In this document: positions 52,154-62,600 of the stretch, piece after piece
Position numbering within the stretch: position 1 is the stretch's first letter
How the letters are laid out: each line of letters starts with the position of its first letter
Source of the DNA: UBA1672 sp964351365
GTDB lineage: Bacteria > Pseudomonadota > Alphaproteobacteria > Micavibrionales > Micavibrionaceae
DNA: 64,000 nt
Direction: 5' to 3'
Assembly: GCA_964351365.1 (NCBI GenBank)
Contig: CAYGNP010000008.1
Location: forward strand, 26,796 to 90,795
Translations under genes and position numbers: made by a program
The notes under the pieces: model-generated
Seen by the model: only the letters and a program-made list of their open reading frames with translations
Databases searched by the model: none
Told to the model about the DNA's origin: nothing

Positions 52154-53761
52154 TTATGCCGGAGCGGGGGCTTCTTGTTCGGTAGCGGGGGGGGCAGTTT
52201 CTTCTGTATCACTAGGTATTCCCAAGATCTTAGCAAGCTTATCTGCCAACATAACTGTTTTTGATTGCAGTAAATCATGTTCTCGTTTGAGTTGGTCTTT
52301 AAATCCTTCGAGAGGGCCCACAGAGGCAGCAGCAGACCAGATATTATATGTAGCAGTATAATCAGTATTACCTGTTCTCAATATTTCAAGTATTTTTATG
52401 CCAAGAACTGCACCTTGTGCCAACATAAACGCATATTGTGCGAGAAAGCTCGTGCGAGCGAGTTTTGCACTTTGTTCGTGTCTGTCTGTGTCCTTAATAA
52501 CCTCAGCGATATGTTCCTTGAGCTCTTCTAAATCTTTTGTGCTTATTTCATCTAATCTTGCCTTTATTTCTCTTGCCAATTCAGGATCTTTTAAGGCGAA
52601 ATTTATGATCTCGACTTCTCTCATATGCTGCGTTGATTGTGCTTTTTGTTTTTCTTGCTGTCTTTCTCTGAAGCTTTTGGACTCACGGAGTCCCTCTCTG
52701 ATAATTGGCGGTACTTTTCTTCTAAAGAGAATAGCATTTTCGATATATTGCAGAATAATATGTCCTGCTTCGCGTGTTGTTTCAACAGCACGATCTTCTA
52801 TAAGATCAAGCATGGATGATGGGTTTCTATTTGTCTGGGACACCGCATTTCCTGCGTTACGTATCGTATCCACTGTAAGGGCCACCGGCACTGCGGCAGG
52901 GTTGCCGGCCGCAGAAACATACAAATTAAAAATCGTGTATGCGTGCCTGATTTCTTTGGCTTTTTCAGTGAGAGGCGCTGTGGCGAAAGCTGTTAGTTTT
53001 TCTACCGCGGTATCCGTTAAATCAAGCACATGGGTGAAAGTATTTCCTATTGCAAAGCCTAGCTGGGTAGTGCGATACGACAGCATAGAAGCTGCACTCA
53101 TGCTGATTTCTATTCTTTTGTCTGAGGATGTACAAAAATTGCGGACATTGTTTATTGTCGCCATCAAGAGTGGCTCGCCTATGCCATGATTTTTTGCAAT
53201 TTCCATAAATTCGGCGTGAGGGAATGCTTTATCTCTTAACGGTAGATTTACGAATTGAAGCCCGCTGTGCCTCATTTTTTCAGCGAGTTTTCCTAGAGCG
53301 ACCTTACGTCTTTCAAGGCGCTCTTCAGGGGTTTCATCAGGCTTTTTATTTTCTAATCTGTCTTTTTCAAATTCGACATACATTTTAAGGGCATGGCGGA
53401 ACTCTGCTTGTTTTTTTCCTCGCTGTTCACTGAAACTGTTCAGAAGAAATAATGCCGCACCGACAGAAATTATTGAAAAAGTGCTCATTGCGGCCTGCAA
53501 CGGGTCTTTAAAATGGTCTTCGTCGTCAAATATTATTTGCCCTGTTTCTAAAAACGCAAATATGTCAGCGAATGTTTCTTCTTTGAAATGCTTGTCATCT
53601 TTTTTGATTTCTTCGCGTATTTTTATTAAAAATCGTCTTAAACCGCGATCTGCTTCCATTGCAGCCCCGTTAATATCTGAGGCAACAGGAAATAAAATTT
53701 CATTACCTTCTTCATCCAAGGGACTGCCATCAACAGATTTTGCATTCATTTTATTACTCAC
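52154..53761 (-). CDS. Orphan hypothetical protein, 535 residues
   Basis: Unrecognised. Mostly helical and highly charged, with long coiled-coil-like stretches (about 110-165 and 345-440, rich in Glu/Lys/Arg) and one hydrophobic segment at about 88-106 (AAMSTFSIISVGAALFLL) that may cross the membrane. The last residues are Pro/Ala/Glu rich. No enzyme motif is visible. It lies alone between the olsB-like gene and a tRNA gene. Confidence 0.75.
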   Translation of the reverse strand: MSNKMNAKSVDGSPLDEEGNEILFPVASDINGAAMEADRGLRRFLIKIREEIKKDDKHFKEETFADIFAFLETGQIIFDDEDHFKDPLQAAMSTFSIISVGAALFLLNSFSEQRGKKQAEFRHALKMYVEFEKDRLENKKPDETPEERLERRKVALGKLAEKMRHSGLQFVNLPLRDKAFPHAEFMEIAKNHGIGEPLLMATINNVRNFCTSSDKRIEISMSAASMLSYRTTQLGFAIGNTFTHVLDLTDTAVEKLTAFATAPLTEKAKEIRHAYTIFNLYVSAAGNPAAVPVALTVDTIRNAGNAVSQTNRNPSSMLDLIEDRAVETTREAGHIILQYIENAILFRRKVPPIIREGLRESKSFRERQQEKQKAQSTQHMREVEIINFALKDPELAREIKARLDEISTKDLEELKEHIAEVIKDTDRHEQSAKLARTSFLAQYAFMLAQGAVLGIKILEILRTGNTDYTATYNIWSAAASVGPLEGFKDQLKREHDLLQSKTVMLADKLAKILGIPSDTEETAPPATEQEAPAPA

Positions 53762-53913
53762 CCTGCTATATAATGCGCTTTTTGCGCTTTTTTAACCATA
53801 ATCACTATAGTGGTGAGATATGCTTGTGTCAAAATTCTTTGATGAATAGAGGTTAAAAAACTTTCTTGCCTTTGGGGGCTGATTCGGTTAAGTTCCCTGA
53901 AATCTTCCGGTGC
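53762..53913. other. Intergenic region between the orphan gene and tRNA-Arg(ACG)
   Basis: No gene. It holds a GCGCTTTTT direct repeat (at about 53775-53789) and a short CACTATAGTG palindrome (53803-53812). Promoters for the minus-strand orphan gene and the plus-strand tRNA are expected here but not assigned. Confidence 0.4.
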
Positions 53914-53990
53914 GCGCTCGTAGCTCAGCTGGATAGAGTGCCTGACTACGGATCAGGAGGTCAGGGGTTCGAATCCCTTCGAGCGCGCCA
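53914..53990 (+). tRNA. tRNA-Arg (anticodon ACG)
   Basis: A 77-base cloverleaf: acceptor GCGCTCG pairs with CGAGCGC, then G and encoded CCA. The D-arm is GCTCAGCTGGATAGAGT, the anticodon arm is CCTGA-CTACGGA-TCAGG with anticodon ACG (A34 would be modified to inosine), and the T-arm is GGGGTTCGAATCCC. It is oriented opposite to its protein-coding neighbours. Confidence 0.97.
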
Positions 53991-54025
53991 GTTTCCCTTA
54001 CTTACAGAGCACATAAAGAACGCGG

Positions 54026-54056
54026 TTGTATCATAGATGGGGGTTTGTATCATAGA
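54026..54056. repeat. 12-bp direct repeat downstream of tRNA-Arg(ACG)
   Basis: TTGTATCATAGA occurs at 54026-54037 and 54045-54056 with a 19-base period, 35 bases past the tRNA. It could be a regulator site or the scar of an integration event; no integrase is near. Confidence 0.6.
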
Positions 54057-54130
54057 ATTACCTTAGCGGCCTCACTGTTTCGGGTTTTCTCTAAGATAGG
54101 CTACTAAATCATGGCTTGTACACTTAAGGT

Positions 54131-54898
54131 TTATGCCTCTTTTTTCTTTTGATCCTGCCAGGCGGATTCCATTTGCTCCAGGGACAGTTTGCTTAGATCA
54201 TTGTCATGCTCCATGCCACGGAAGCGGCGTTCGAATTTATGGATGCATTGGCGCAGAGCCTCTTCGGTATTTATCCCCAGCATTCGACCATAATTGGCTA
54301 ATAAAAAGAGGATATCTCCAAGCTCTTCAGCTTGATTTTCTTTATCTTTTTTTGCGATTGCTGCGCGCATTTCGGCGATTTCTTCCTCAAGTTTATCTAA
54401 AACATCATTCGGGTCTGGCCACTCAAAACCTACTTTTGATGCCTTTTTCTGGATTTTCTGGGCCTTGAGGAGGGCGGGCAGGGCGCGTGTTACGCCGTCA
54501 AGGGCGCTATGGCTTTCACCTTTTTCTGCGGCTTTGCGGGCGTCCCATATTTTATTGACATCTTCTGCAGTCTGGGCTTTGCCGTCACTAAAGACATGAG
54601 GATGGCGCGTGATCATTTTTTCGGTAATGTCGTGAATGACATCATCGATCGTGAAGTGATTTTCTTCTGCGGCCATTTGCGCGTGGTAGATTGGCTGCAG
54701 GAGAAGATCCCCTAGTTCCTCGCGCAGATCGCTCATGTCATTGCGGTCGATAGCATCGGCTACTTCGTAAGCTTCTTCAAGCGTGAAGGGGGCGATTGTT
54801 TTGAAGTTTTGCTCCAGATCCCAAGGGCAACCCGTAACAGGTGTTCGTAGAGAGCGCATGACATCAACGAGATCAGTGAAGCTATATTTCTTGTTCAT
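54131..54898 (-). CDS. mazG: Nucleoside triphosphate pyrophosphohydrolase MazG
   Basis: Hydrolyses (d)NTPs to monophosphates and helps cleanse nucleotide pools or lower ppGpp stress. From ATG 54898 it has 255 residues with two MazG domains: the first with CPWDLEQNFKTIAPFTLEEAYEV and LREELGDLLLQPIYHAQMA, the second near residues 165-235 with EEIAEMRAAIAKKD and EELGDILFLLANYGRM. The frame extends back to 54922, which would overlap trkH by 13 bases; the later ATG avoids this and fits the family better. Confidence 0.94.
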   Translation of the reverse strand: MNKKYSFTDLVDVMRSLRTPVTGCPWDLEQNFKTIAPFTLEEAYEVADAIDRNDMSDLREELGDLLLQPIYHAQMAAEENHFTIDDVIHDITEKMITRHPHVFSDGKAQTAEDVNKIWDARKAAEKGESHSALDGVTRALPALLKAQKIQKKASKVGFEWPDPNDVLDKLEEEIAEMRAAIAKKDKENQAEELGDILFLLANYGRMLGINTEEALRQCIHKFERRFRGMEHDNDLSKLSLEQMESAWQDQKKKEA

Positions 54899-54909
54899 TG
54901 AGATTTCCT

Positions 54910-56403
54910 TTAACTGCGCCAATATTCGGGGCGGAAGAGCACCAGTATGGTCATGATTTCAAGGCGGCCAAAAAGCATGCCTGCGCACAGGAGCCATTTT
55001 GCAGCATCTGGCAGGGTTGAAAAATTTCCCACAGGGCCGATGATTGGGCCAATTCCCGGCCCTACGTTTGCAAGGGCGGTTGCGGCGCCGCTGATGGCGG
55101 TCTCAAAATCAAGGCCAAGCAGTGTCAGGGCGAGTGTCAGGAACGCATTTGATGCGATATAAACACCCAGGAAGCTCATAACGGCAATTGTGACTTTGGT
55201 GTCGATAGGGCATCCTTGATAACGGATGGTGAATGTTCCGCGCGGGAAAATAAGGGTTTTTATCTGCCTTTGAACGATGCGGCCAACGATAATCAGACGC
55301 ATGGTTTTTATTCCTCCGGCTGTTGAGCCTGCACAGGAGCCGAGGAACGTTATAAAAAAGAAGGAAACAACTGCGAAGCTTCCCCATAATGTGTAGTCGG
55401 TGGTTGCATATCCTGTGGTGGTTATAATGGAAATTACATTAAATACCACGTATCTCAGGCTGGTTGTTATGGGCAGGCCCGAGGTGAACCAAAGCCAGAG
55501 CGTCAGGATAATAACAATTGCCAAGAGCATCGCCAGAAAGACACGGCATTGCTCGTCGCGGAGCAAATCTGTACGTCCCTGAAATATTAACTTAACATAC
55601 AGAACGAAGGGCAAGCCGCCCAGCAACATAAAAAAAGACGCGGCGTAATCCAGCGAAGCGTTTTGGAAATGTCCGAAAGAGGCATCATGTGTAGAAAATC
55701 CGCCCGTTGGGATGGTGGTCATCGCATGATTAATTGCGTCAAAAAAGCTCATGCCGAGAATATAAAAAGTCAATGTACAAATAAATGTCAGGAATACGTA
55801 TATTTTTAACAATGACATAACCAGATCATGTGTTTTTGCCATAACTTTATCTGATTTGTCAGATGATTCTGTTTGAAAGAGCTGCATCCCGCCAATACTC
55901 AGAAATGGGAGAATTAAAATAGCAAAGGCGATAATTCCAATGCCGCCAATCCATTGCGTTATGGAGCGCCACAGCAAAATACCACGTGATACTTGATCCA
56001 GACCTACTATTACAGTAGAGCCGGTCGTTGTAATCCCTGAAATTGACTCAAAAAATGCGTCAGTGAAAGACAAATTTAGGTCAGATAGGTATAGGGGGAA
56101 GGCCGCAAATAAGCTTAGGCAAAGCCAGCTCAGGGTTGTTAAAAGAAAGGTTTGCTTGATCGTGATTGCTTTTTTGTATGTGTAATTCGAAATAATAAGG
56201 GCGCCGCCAAAAAACAGGGATGCAAGCGAACACCCCAGGAAAGCGTTGAAGTTACTATGGCCGTCGGCAAGATCAAGCGCTGCTGGTGCTAGCTCTGCGA
56301 TGCCGATAATTACCATTAACATTCCAATGGTGTAGCCAATAATCTGGTTGTTCAAATGGATATGCCTATTTTCTGGGTTTTTTCTGAGATAACGGTAGTG
56401 CAT
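54910..56403 (-). CDS. trkH: Trk-type potassium uptake membrane subunit TrkH
   Basis: Potassium channel-like subunit of the Trk system in the inner membrane. The 497 residues contain about ten to twelve helices and the four selectivity-filter loops of the K+ transporter superfamily: GITTTGSTVI, TIPTGGFSTHD, ITTTGYATTDY and NVGPGIGPI. A cytoplasmic TrkA gene is not in the window. It is divergent from the giant surface-protein gene, with 249 bases between starts. Confidence 0.95.
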   Translation of the reverse strand: MHYRYLRKNPENRHIHLNNQIIGYTIGMLMVIIGIAELAPAALDLADGHSNFNAFLGCSLASLFFGGALIISNYTYKKAITIKQTFLLTTLSWLCLSLFAAFPLYLSDLNLSFTDAFFESISGITTTGSTVIVGLDQVSRGILLWRSITQWIGGIGIIAFAILILPFLSIGGMQLFQTESSDKSDKVMAKTHDLVMSLLKIYVFLTFICTLTFYILGMSFFDAINHAMTTIPTGGFSTHDASFGHFQNASLDYAASFFMLLGGLPFVLYVKLIFQGRTDLLRDEQCRVFLAMLLAIVIILTLWLWFTSGLPITTSLRYVVFNVISIITTTGYATTDYTLWGSFAVVSFFFITFLGSCAGSTAGGIKTMRLIIVGRIVQRQIKTLIFPRGTFTIRYQGCPIDTKVTIAVMSFLGVYIASNAFLTLALTLLGLDFETAISGAATALANVGPGIGPIIGPVGNFSTLPDAAKWLLCAGMLFGRLEIMTILVLFRPEYWRS

Positions 56404-56652
56404 GTCCGTTTGGATGTAAATATTGTGTTTCCGGGATCAAGGGGCAATGCCCTTTTTTTCTGCTTATGGTTTATATTTTTTGACATAAACATAACGCTCC
56501 TTCATAATGGTATTATAGAAACTAAAGGACGGTTTTATGCTCACATTTAATTATGTAAGTTTTTTTGTGATTAAGGCGCTGCATTTCTTAGAGTTATTTT
56601 AACTTTTATATTAGTAATATGTAATTAATAATTTAGAGTTTACGGGGTCTTC
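56404..56652. other. Divergent intergenic region between trkH and the giant gene
   Basis: No gene. It contains a hairpin AAGGG-GCAATG-CCCTT followed by T-rich sequence on the plus strand (about 56439-56459), which would act as a terminator on that strand, and an AT-rich stretch (56540-56640) likely to hold the promoter of the plus-strand giant gene. I could not choose a single promoter. Confidence 0.4.
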
Positions 56653-59600
56653 ATGAAAAATAATAAAGATTTAGATAATCTTGCTGCTGAGATTGAAGAG
56701 AACTTGGATGAAGCGTTTGAGGTTTCTTATCTTGATGACAGCCTAGTTTTTGTCCGCGAACAAGAAATTCCTAATCAAATTTTTCAAAATGGCCAAGAAC
56801 CCTCAGAAGATTTTATCCCTTATGAGGATATATTTGATAATTTAGGCATTGATGGCACTGTTTCGCAAAATGGCGAGGGCATTGATGATCCTCAAGTTGA
56901 AGAAGAGATTGAGGTCTCTGTAAACACATTAGCTAAAGATTCTCTTGCTTCTGATGGTACTGTTGTTCTGGCGCAGGATGTTGGTCAGGATCTTAGTACA
57001 GCCGAAATCGAGCTGACTTCTCTTGATGAGCCTTCCGTGCTCTTGGAAGAAGAGGAAAATGCCTCGGCTCTGGATCAAAATACGTCTCAAACCGTTTTGT
57101 CCTCTTCTCGGAGCAATGCATCTTTTAAATCTTATTCTGATAACAGTGTTTCTGGTCCAAAAATTAACACCGGTCTTGGCAAAAGATCTGTGTCAAATAA
57201 TGGTAATGTCTTGAAGAAAAATCAATATGCTCAAGATAATGATGCTGAGGATAATACAACGCTTCAAGCTCTGGCAGTCTCTAAAGAGTCAGGTGCTATT
57301 GAGCCACAGGAGCCCATACTAAAATCTCCACCCCCCCCCTCAGGTGAGGTTGTTGTTAGCCCCGAGGATACACAAAATTCAGATGAATCTGATGTGCCAC
57401 CAGTTCAAAGTAACCAAGCGCCTCAAGCTGTCAATGATGCGCTGAGCCTGAATGAAGATACATCTATTACTCTTAATTTGCTGAGCAATGACAGAGATGC
57501 GGATGGGGATTCGTTGAGCATTAGCAATCTAGGCGCGGCTGCGCATGGAACTGCGGTTTTAAATAATGATGGGACGGTGACCTACACACCGGATGCGGAT
57601 TTCCATGGATCAGATAGCTTTACCTATACCATCTCTGATGGCAAAGGCGGAACATCAACGGCAACCGCCAGTGTCGCGGTCGCAAGCGTGAATGATAACC
57701 CAACAAATCTGGTCTTAAATAATAATATGGTTTACGAAAGCGCGGCGGTAGGCAGTGTGATTGCTACATTGTCTGCGAATGATATTGATGGCGGAGCCTT
57801 AAGTTACAAATTGATTGGTGCAGGGAATAGCATGTTTAAGATCGAAGGCAATAAGCTTTTGGTTAAAAACGCCCTTGATTATGAGACAGCCACCAGCCAC
57901 GAAATTCAAATTCGTGTGCAAGATGAAAATGGCGGTGAGTTCACGCAGAGCTTTACGATTAATGTAAGAGACGTGGATGAGAGCGTTTCAAATACAGCAC
58001 CAGATGCTGTCAATGATGTTATTGTAATGGGCGAGGATACGTCTATTACTCTTAATTTGCTAGGTAATGACAGTGATGCAGATGGGGATTCCCTGTCGAT
58101 CACTGATTTGGGCGACGCTGCTTATGGGGCTGCGGTGTTGAATGATGATGGAACCGTCACCTATACCCCGGATACAAATTATTACGGATCTGACAGCTTT
58201 ACCTATACCATATCTGATGGCAAAGGCGGGACATCCAAAGCCACGGCCAATGTAACGGTCACAAGCATGAATGATGCCCCTGTTAATCTGCTGTTGAGTA
58301 ACACAACGATTAATGAAGCCGCTGCGGTTGGTGCAATTGTAGGAGTTTTTTCAGCAACTGATGCTGATGGTGATACCCTTAGATATGAGTTGTTGAATGA
58401 TGCAAACGGTAAGTTTGAGATTGTAGGTAGTCAGCTGCGTGTGGCGGCTGTCTTGGATTACGAGGCGGCCACCAGCCACACGGTTGAGGTGCGGGTTAGC
58501 GATGGTCACGGTGAAAGTATGACCCAGAGCTTTACGATTGGGGTCAGCGATGTTCAAGAGAATGGAAACAGAAATCCAATTGCAACAGATGATTTAATTA
58601 CAATCGATGAAAATACATCCGTTACCATAAATATTCTAGGGAATGACGGTGATGTAGATAATGATATTTTAAGAGTGATATCAATCGGGAATCCTAATAA
58701 TGGGACTGCGGTGTTGAGTGGTGATGGCACTGTAATATATACGCCTGATGCTAATTTCAGCGGAGAAGAGACATTTGATTACACAATCAGCGATGGAAGA
58801 GGGGGAACTGCAACAGCAACGATTGATATTATTGTTAGAAATATTGCTGAAAGCGGGGATGCAGATAGGGTTCAGGTTAACCTTGATTTTGCAAGTGATG
58901 GTATTTTTGATGTCTCGAAGCACGGGCAAGCCGTCAGTTATTCTGCGGACGCTATAGTTGTTGATAATGAAACTGGTAAGGTTTCTTATCATAACGGTAA
59001 TGGAAATGCCTTGAAAGTGACAGGTCCTGCAATTGATGAGATATCTTATAGCGATCAGGTTACTTTTTCATTTTCATTCAAGCACGATACCGGTGTTTTG
59101 GGATCGGACAGAATGTTATCTCTGGATAAATCATTGATTTTGGCAACCAGGCCCAATGGTGAATTCGTATTTTTACCTCAACCACTAGATGGCGTCTGGA
59201 TTAGTCCACGGCAAACAAGAGGCGCCTCTATTGATGATACTGATTGGCATCATTTGACTGTGGTTTATAATAATACGGAAAGCAATGCAGTTGTCTATTT
59301 GGATGGAAGGGTTGTATTAGAGATGGCGACCAGCCATCCTGTTAATGCAGTTAGCTCAATTTTCAGCGGTACATATACCGGCCTTATCAGTGATGTTTTT
59401 GTGTCGACTGAGGCGCTCAGCTATAGCGATGTGATAGATACATATAACCAGTTTTTGGATTCAATTGGTCAACACATAGATATCCCAGATGTGGACACCG
59501 TTGATGCCGTTGAAGATACGGTCATTACGATTGATCTGTTAGGTGGCATTACAAATAGGCTTGCCATTGATTCCATTAGTGAGCCAAAAAATGGTTCAAT

Positions 59601-62600
59601 TGTTGTGAATGATGACGGAACTGTTACCTACACCCCGAATGAAAATCATTTTGGACAAGATGGCTTTAGTTATAATGTTGTTGATGGGAATGGAGGAATT
59701 GCCTCCTCCTATGTAACAATTAATGTCGCAAGTGTGAATGATGCCCCGATCACGGCAGATAATAGATTTGTTCTTGATGAAGATACATCAGTCGTTATGG
59801 ATTTATTAACCAGGGATAAAGACCCTGACGGGGATACTTTATTCGTATCCGAAATTGGGCAGGCCGCAAATGGCCAGGTTGTCCTGAACAGTGATGGGAC
59901 GGTAACGTATACACCCAATCCAGATTTCCACGGTACAGATAGCATTACCTATACTGTTAGTGACGGTAATGGTGGCACATCGACAGCGACCGCGACAATG
60001 ATTGTGCATGCAATCAAAGAAACCGTTGAGGATTCCAAAGCGGACGCCGAGGTAAGATCCCTGTTAGTACAGACAGATACAGCCGTTGGTTTGGATGATC
60101 CGGGTATTGCCATAGGTCTATCTGTTTTGCGCGATTATTCAACAGCGATGCCGTTTATTGATCTGGCCAAGCAAATGCGCCCCTTTTATGAGAGCAGCTA
60201 TAAAGAATATCAGGAGCAAGGCGTTCTGGATGAAAATGGCTGGGTTACACAACTAGCGGAAGGGTCAGATCGTGCGCGCGGTTACTGGGCATTCCCGGAT
60301 AGCAATGGTGTTGAGGAAAGGGCCGGCGAAATCTATGTTATAAAATATGAGGGGGAAGGAAAACTGCGTCTAGGAGGGTCTAGAACAGTTATTAGTGAAA
60401 AGCCTGGCGAAATAATTTTTGAGCATAAAGGCGGTTCTTTCTATCTTGATATTCTTGAAACGGATCCCAATGGGACGGGGGATTACATCAGAAATATTTC
60501 TGTTGTGAATGAAAAATATACCGAGCTTCACGAGGCAGGGCAGATCTTTAACCCCGAATATCTGGATTCGATTGAAGATTTCAGACAATTCCGTTTTATG
60601 GATTGGATGCAAACAAATAACTCTCAGCAATCTGAGTGGGCTGATCGTCCAAAATACACGGATGCGTCCTGGGTATCAAAAGACGGGGGCGTTCCTATGG
60701 AGGTCATGGTTAAGCTTGCAAACGAAGCAGGGGCCGATGCCTATTTCAATATGCCGCATAACGCGACAGAAGAATATATGCGTGAATTCGCAACATATGT
60801 GAAAGAAAACCTTGACCCAAATCTCAAAGCTCATGTCGAGTTTTCGAATGAGACCTGGAACTTTCTGTTCGGTCAGGCTGTCGCCCTTGATAGAGAGAAA
60901 GATGCTGAATGGGATAATAACAACCAATATATGGATTTTAATTTTAAAAAAGCAGCCGAGATGGCGATGATCTGGGATGAGGTCTATGGCGAGGAAGCGG
61001 ATGATCGCTTGGTTAAGGTTTTTGCAACACAGACAAATAACATCGGTTATACAAAAGGTGCCCTTGATCCGAATACCTGGTTTGAAAAAGAACCCGATAA
61101 TGCCGTTAATCCAGGGGATATTTTTGATGCATTGGCTATTACCACATATTTCGGCGGCAATCTTGACAAAGGCGAAGAGGGGCAAAAAACCCTTGCGGCT
61201 ATGAATGATCCAAATGTCGATGCGTTTAAGGATGCCTATGACCGCTTAATAGCAGCCGGTGGTATAGAACGCGAGATAGAAACTTATATGCAGAACAAGC
61301 AATTGGCTCTTGAACACGGGCTTGATCTGATTGCCTACGAAGGTGGATCTCATATCCATCACTCTTTCGGAAAAGACGAAATACCGCCGCAAGAGCTGAT
61401 TGACTTTATGATTGAATTTTCAAGCAGTGAATATATGGCAAAACTCTATCAGCATTATTATGATGTTTGGAAAGAGTACGGCGATGGTCCATTTATGCAA
61501 TTTGGTGATGTCGGATCACATGGTGTATTTGGATCGTGGAGCTTCTTGACGCATTTGGGAGATTCAAATCCGCGTGCGGACAAAATCTATGAAATTAATG
61601 CTGAGCAGGATGTCTGGTGGGAGGATCGCGGCGGCGAGCATTTCCAGGGCGGTGTTGTAACCTATGGAGAAGAGGGCGCTGACACACTAACCGGTACAAA
61701 TCAGGAAGATTATCTTATTGGCCGCGAAGGAGATGATATTCTGGTTGGCGGTGAAGGTAATGACGGTCTTCATGGCGGTGATGGGCAGGATACTGTAATT
61801 CTAAGCGGTATTCCTAGTGATTATAGAATTAGTATTGATGGTTCAGGATATTTATTGGAAGGGCCGGACGGTAAGGATTACCTCTATCAAGTTGAGATTT
61901 TGAGATTTGAGGATGGTTCTACTGTTACACTTGCTGATATAACAATTCCTGATAATGGCCATCTTGTTTTAGAGAGTGTTATAACAAATACCAACCCTGA
62001 AGCTATAACTGAGCCTGTTGTTACCCCACCGGTGCCTGTGGATGCCAGTGATGCTGACTTTGCGGTTGAGGCTGGGAATGTCACCTATCTGGATGTGTTG
62101 CCTGAGGGTGTTACGATGGCGGATCTGGCGAGGATCCGGATTGACAGCCTGCCTGAGAGCGGGAATGTCACGGTAAACCCGGATGGGAGGCTGGCCTATG
62201 TGTCGCATGATCCTAATTTTGCGGGTGAGGTGAGTTTTGAATATACTCTGATTGGCAAGGATGGCAGCGAGAGCCAGGCGGAGGTGAGTTTGGATGTATC
62301 GCTCAGCTCGCATGCGGCTGGCTGGGGCCGGGGCGATCATTATACGCTACAGAGCGATGCGGAAGGCTGGTCGATTATTGAGCCCGGCGAGAACCACCGC
62401 AAGGTATATGTGAGCGCAAACGGCACGGCCGGCGCAGATGGCCTGACTGCAGAAACAGCGATGAATGTTGAAGAGGGGATGGCGCTGTGGAAGAGTCTTA
62501 TGGGGCAGACAACAGAGACGCCTGCTTCGCATTGGTTATTATTAGAAAAAGGGCATGAGTATGATATTGCTCTATCCCTATCAGGTGGCGTGCATGGGGA

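Noticed and set aside
52398..53189. 263-codon plus-strand frame across the 535-residue orphan gene
   Set aside because: Ser/Leu-rich antisense frame with no start signal; the minus-strand protein has a better, charged helical composition.
56439..56459. T-tailed hairpin in the trkH/giant-gene spacer as a regulatory attenuator
   Set aside because: It lies upstream of the likely promoter of the giant gene and its T-run is on the wrong strand for trkH, so a role cannot be argued.
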